NCBI RefSeq assembly: GCF_002927045.1
Contig: NZ_PRDW01000013.1
Span: 1-64,000, forward strand
Direction of reading: 5' to 3'
Length of the DNA stretch: 64,000 nt
From: Mycetohabitans endofungorum
GTDB taxonomy: Bacteria > Pseudomonadota > Gammaproteobacteria > Burkholderiales > Burkholderiaceae
The stretch's first letter is position 1. Each line of letters opens with the position of its first letter. The notes beneath the pieces are model-generated. The model searched no databases, was not told the origin of the DNA, and was given only the letters and a program-made list of their open reading frames with translations. This document shows, piece after piece, positions 64,000 to 64,000 of this stretch. The position numbers were made by a program, and so were the translations under genes.

Positions 64000-64000
64000 G

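Overview
The window is GC-rich chromosomal DNA of a beta-proteobacterium, almost certainly Burkholderiaceae. The gene order thrS-infC-rpmI-rplT-pheS-pheT-ihfA-merR-tRNA-Pro, a DUF3563 micro-protein, an OpcP-type porin, a short H-NS paralogue and a lysine-tailed HU protein are all familiar from Burkholderia-like genomes. Several eroded genes, an orphan transporter component and a secreted chitosanase would fit a host-associated, partly reduced lineage such as the fungus-associated Mycetohabitans group. That last placement is inference.

Layout. 1-0.9 kb: the end of a TpsB (FhaC/ShlB) outer-membrane transporter gene, an AT-richer spacer with an inverted repeat, and tRNA-Ala(GGC). 0.9-10.2 kb: gltX, a patatin-like lipoprotein, an NlpC/P60 peptidase and the complete peptide importer yejABEF. 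10.2-15.3 kb: fabI, an H-NS-family gene, a divergent LysR/pirin pair, an OsmC protein, a DUF1857 protein and hemP with a Fur-box-like site. 15.7-19.0 kb: the ferrous iron uptake operon ftrABCD, also behind a Fur-like site. 19-25 kb: uvrB, an aromatic aminotransferase, 3-hydroxybutyrate dehydrogenase, an aldo/keto reductase remnant and rlmJ. 25.5-29.6 kb: DUF3563, a divergent cueR/copZ pair with a MerR-type operator, a broken RmlD-like SDR gene, the efflux pump gene fsr and a PAP2 phosphatase. 30-35.6 kb: HU-like protein, SDR, an Xre/RES toxin-antitoxin pair, a PPP-family phosphatase, a degenerate histidine kinase and an FKBP isomerase. 35.8-43.4 kb: chitosanase plus MarR, a truncated class II aldolase gene, ketopantoate reductase, an orphan amino-acid-binding protein, rpoN, a POL-only LigD protein and DUF1328. 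43.9-48.9 kb: DUF3175, a Na+/H+ antiporter, a PAS-PAS hybrid kinase and a porin. 49.4-50.2 kb: tRNA-Pro(GGG) followed by an integrase remnant and an HD-hydrolase remnant. 50.2-60.8 kb: the translation cluster (merR, ihfA, pheT, pheS, rplT, rpmI, infC, thrS), tRNA-Val(GAC) and relA. 60.8-64 kb: a RidA-family protein, an alpha/beta hydrolase and the 3-oxoacid CoA-transferase genes scoB/scoA.

Functional links. Iron supply (hemP, ftrABCD), copper sensing (cueR/copZ), peptide uptake (yejABEF), ketone-body/PHB turnover (hydroxybutyrate dehydrogenase and scoAB) and stringent response/translation (relA with the synthetase cluster) are the coherent themes. The most notable non-genic signals are degenerate tandem arrays with a 16-17 bp period at three places, strong intrinsic terminators placed directly in front of both pheS and thrS, an ATC start codon for infC, and palindromic candidate operators in front of the toxin-antitoxin pair and the chitosanase gene. 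I found no CRISPR array, no intact insertion sequence and no rRNA. I did not find a clearly novel multi-gene defence or biosynthetic system.
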